Positions 63,149 through 64,000 of a stretch of 64,000 bases of DNA are shown here, piece after piece. The stretch covers positions 12,053,475-12,117,474 of the forward strand of contig CAMGYJ010000008.1 in NCBI GenBank assembly GCA_946122785.1, written 5' to 3'. Made by a program: the position numbers and the translations under genes. A model generated the notes under the pieces. The model made no database searches. It was given only the letters and a program-made list of their open reading frames with translations, and was not told the origin of the DNA. Every line of letters begins with the position of its first letter. Positions within the stretch are counted from its first letter, which is position 1. Origin of the DNA: Linum tenue (taxonomy: Eukaryota > Streptophyta > Magnoliopsida > Malpighiales > Linaceae).

Positions 63149-63342
63149 TAGGGCTTGCAGAACGGTTTCCGGTTAGCAGTTAATCGGCCGGGTGATTGAA
63201 CCGACCGGTTTTTGGCTAACCGAAAATTGCTCTGTATTGGTGTCGGTCGGTTGCCGGGGGAGAGGGGGAGAGCCTCGGCTAGCCGATTAACCGCGGTCAG
63301 TAACCGCCGGTTAACTGGCTAACCGACGACCCCGCAGCCCTA
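63149..63342. mobile_element. Short hAT-like element, GGTTAACCG class
   Basis: The left end TAGGGCTTGC and reversed right end TAGGGCTGCG are imperfect inverted repeats around a 194-base core rich in CGGTTAACCG/CCGGTTA motifs, like the element at 35239-36176. Flanks ATTGTAGG and CCCAAAAC share no target duplication. Confidence 0.5.
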
Positions 63343-63520
63343 CCCAAAACGACCCCTTCCCCCAGCCCCAAAACGACCCCTCTCCTCTATAACCCTAACG
63401 CCGCAGAGTCCACCTCCTTCTCCTTCCTCCTCCGGTCGCCCTTTACTTCTTCTCCCTTCGTAACCAATAACCCAAAAATCATCATTAAAACGCGAATCCT
63501 CAACATGCATCAAACAAGAA

Positions 63521-63651
63521 TCAGTTTGTAGAAAAATTGAAGCCTTGAGGGATTTCACTCACCGCGGCAGAAACCATCGCCGGCGTCCCGAGCCCGGTTT
63601 CGTCTATGAAAGATGAGAGCGTCGGAGAAGCTTTGCTTCGGCTCATTTTCT
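63521..63651 (-). other. Candidate coding exon or 41-codon frame at the window edge
   Basis: On the minus strand a CT-rich leader-like tract (63700-63900) is followed by an acceptor (TTACCCAG|AAAATG) and ATG at 63645 (MSRSKASPTLSSFIDETGLG), with a strong donor GCG|GTGAGTG at about 63562. Without splicing the frame stops after 41 codons, at 63520. The plus strand also has matching acceptor and donor signals (GCGGCAG|AAACC and TGG|GTAAGA), so the strand is uncertain. No family is recognised. Confidence 0.3.
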
Positions 63652-63746
63652 GGGTAAGACGAGGGAGAGTGAGAAAGAGCAGAGAGAGGGAACGATTTGT
63701 TCTTGGTTTGTTGGTTCGCTTTCTTCTTTCAGATTGGAGGAGAAAT

Positions 63747-63749
<3 letters not shown>

Positions 63750-63780
<31 letters not shown>

Positions 63781-63812
63781 TGTGTGAGAGAGAGAGAGAG
63801 TGAGAGAGAGAG
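63750..63812. repeat. GA/CT microsatellite
   Basis: A long GAGAGA run with short GTGTGT interruptions. CT-rich runs on the minus strand are common in plant 5' UTRs. Confidence 0.9.
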
Positions 63813-64000
63813 AGAGGATGTCGGCGAGTTCCACCGTTGTTCCCGTCTCCGTCAACGGAGAGGCAGAGGGAATGGCGATTGAGGGAGAGGGCAGAACGAG
63901 AGAGGTGAGGGAGGGAGGCGATTTCGGGTTTGTCGAGAAAGGAAGAAGAGAATCGAGATTTGAGAGAGAGTAGGGAGAGAGATAGGTTTCTCTGGAAAGG
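63813..64000. other. GA-rich window edge
   Basis: An ATG at 63819 (+) opens a short frame (MSASSTVVPVSVNGEAEGMA...) that could be the start of a gene continuing past the window, with GTGAGG as a possible donor near 63904. The evidence is too thin to call a gene. Confidence 0.25.

Overview
This is a window of plant nuclear DNA, most likely from a eudicot. It holds intron-rich genes with GT-AG splice sites, long AT-rich intergenic spaces, plant-only families (GTE bromodomain factors, FAR1-related proteins, LHT amino acid transporters, SKIP14), TATA boxes and CT-rich leaders. The GAPC sequence looks asterid-like to me, but that is a weak impression. Exon models below were built by hand from splice sites and reading phase. 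All multi-exon models close in frame except the acidic protein near 62 kb, which needs a one-base correction.

Layout, left to right: degraded repeats (1-2.2 kb); a GTE8-like BET bromodomain gene (+, 3201-6725); a one-exon TLC-domain membrane protein (+, 8074-8859); an LHT-type amino acid transporter (-, 10410-12767); the tRNA adenosine deaminase TAD2 (+, 15755-17372); a second LHT transporter with the same intron phases (-, 19146-22508); a tRNA-Arg(ACG) at 24605-24677; about 8 kb without a recognisable protein gene but with hAT-like repeats and a tRNA-like repeat; an ankyrin-repeat gene (-, 32424-34584) with a hAT-like insertion upstream; 4 kb of empty AT-rich DNA; a divergent pair of mitochondrial-protein genes, mL54 (-) and prohibitin PHB3 (+), around 41.2 kb; cytosolic GAPDH (-, 44305-46216); FRS11 (+, 47179-49424); the Fe-S assembly ATPase NBP35 (-, 50243-52431); an AT-rich foldback and a LINE remnant (52.7-54.4 kb); the F-box gene SKIP14 (-, 56363-58354); and an acidic, probably nuclear protein with an apparent frameshift (-, 61819-62865).

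The genes are mostly unrelated housekeeping or regulatory loci and do not form a pathway cluster. Two arrangements carry meaning: the LHT pair, which looks like a local duplication around TAD2, and the mL54/PHB3 head-to-head pair, whose shared promoter carries site II (TGGGCC/AGCCCA) motifs and a telo box, as is usual for plant mitochondrial and translation genes.

I did not find a wholly new biological system. The more unusual items are a family of small hAT-like elements filled with palindromic GAGCTCG or GGTTAACCG repeats (one with a perfect 8-bp target duplication), a 35-codon tandem duplication in the GTE protein, and the G-run frameshift in the acidic gene.
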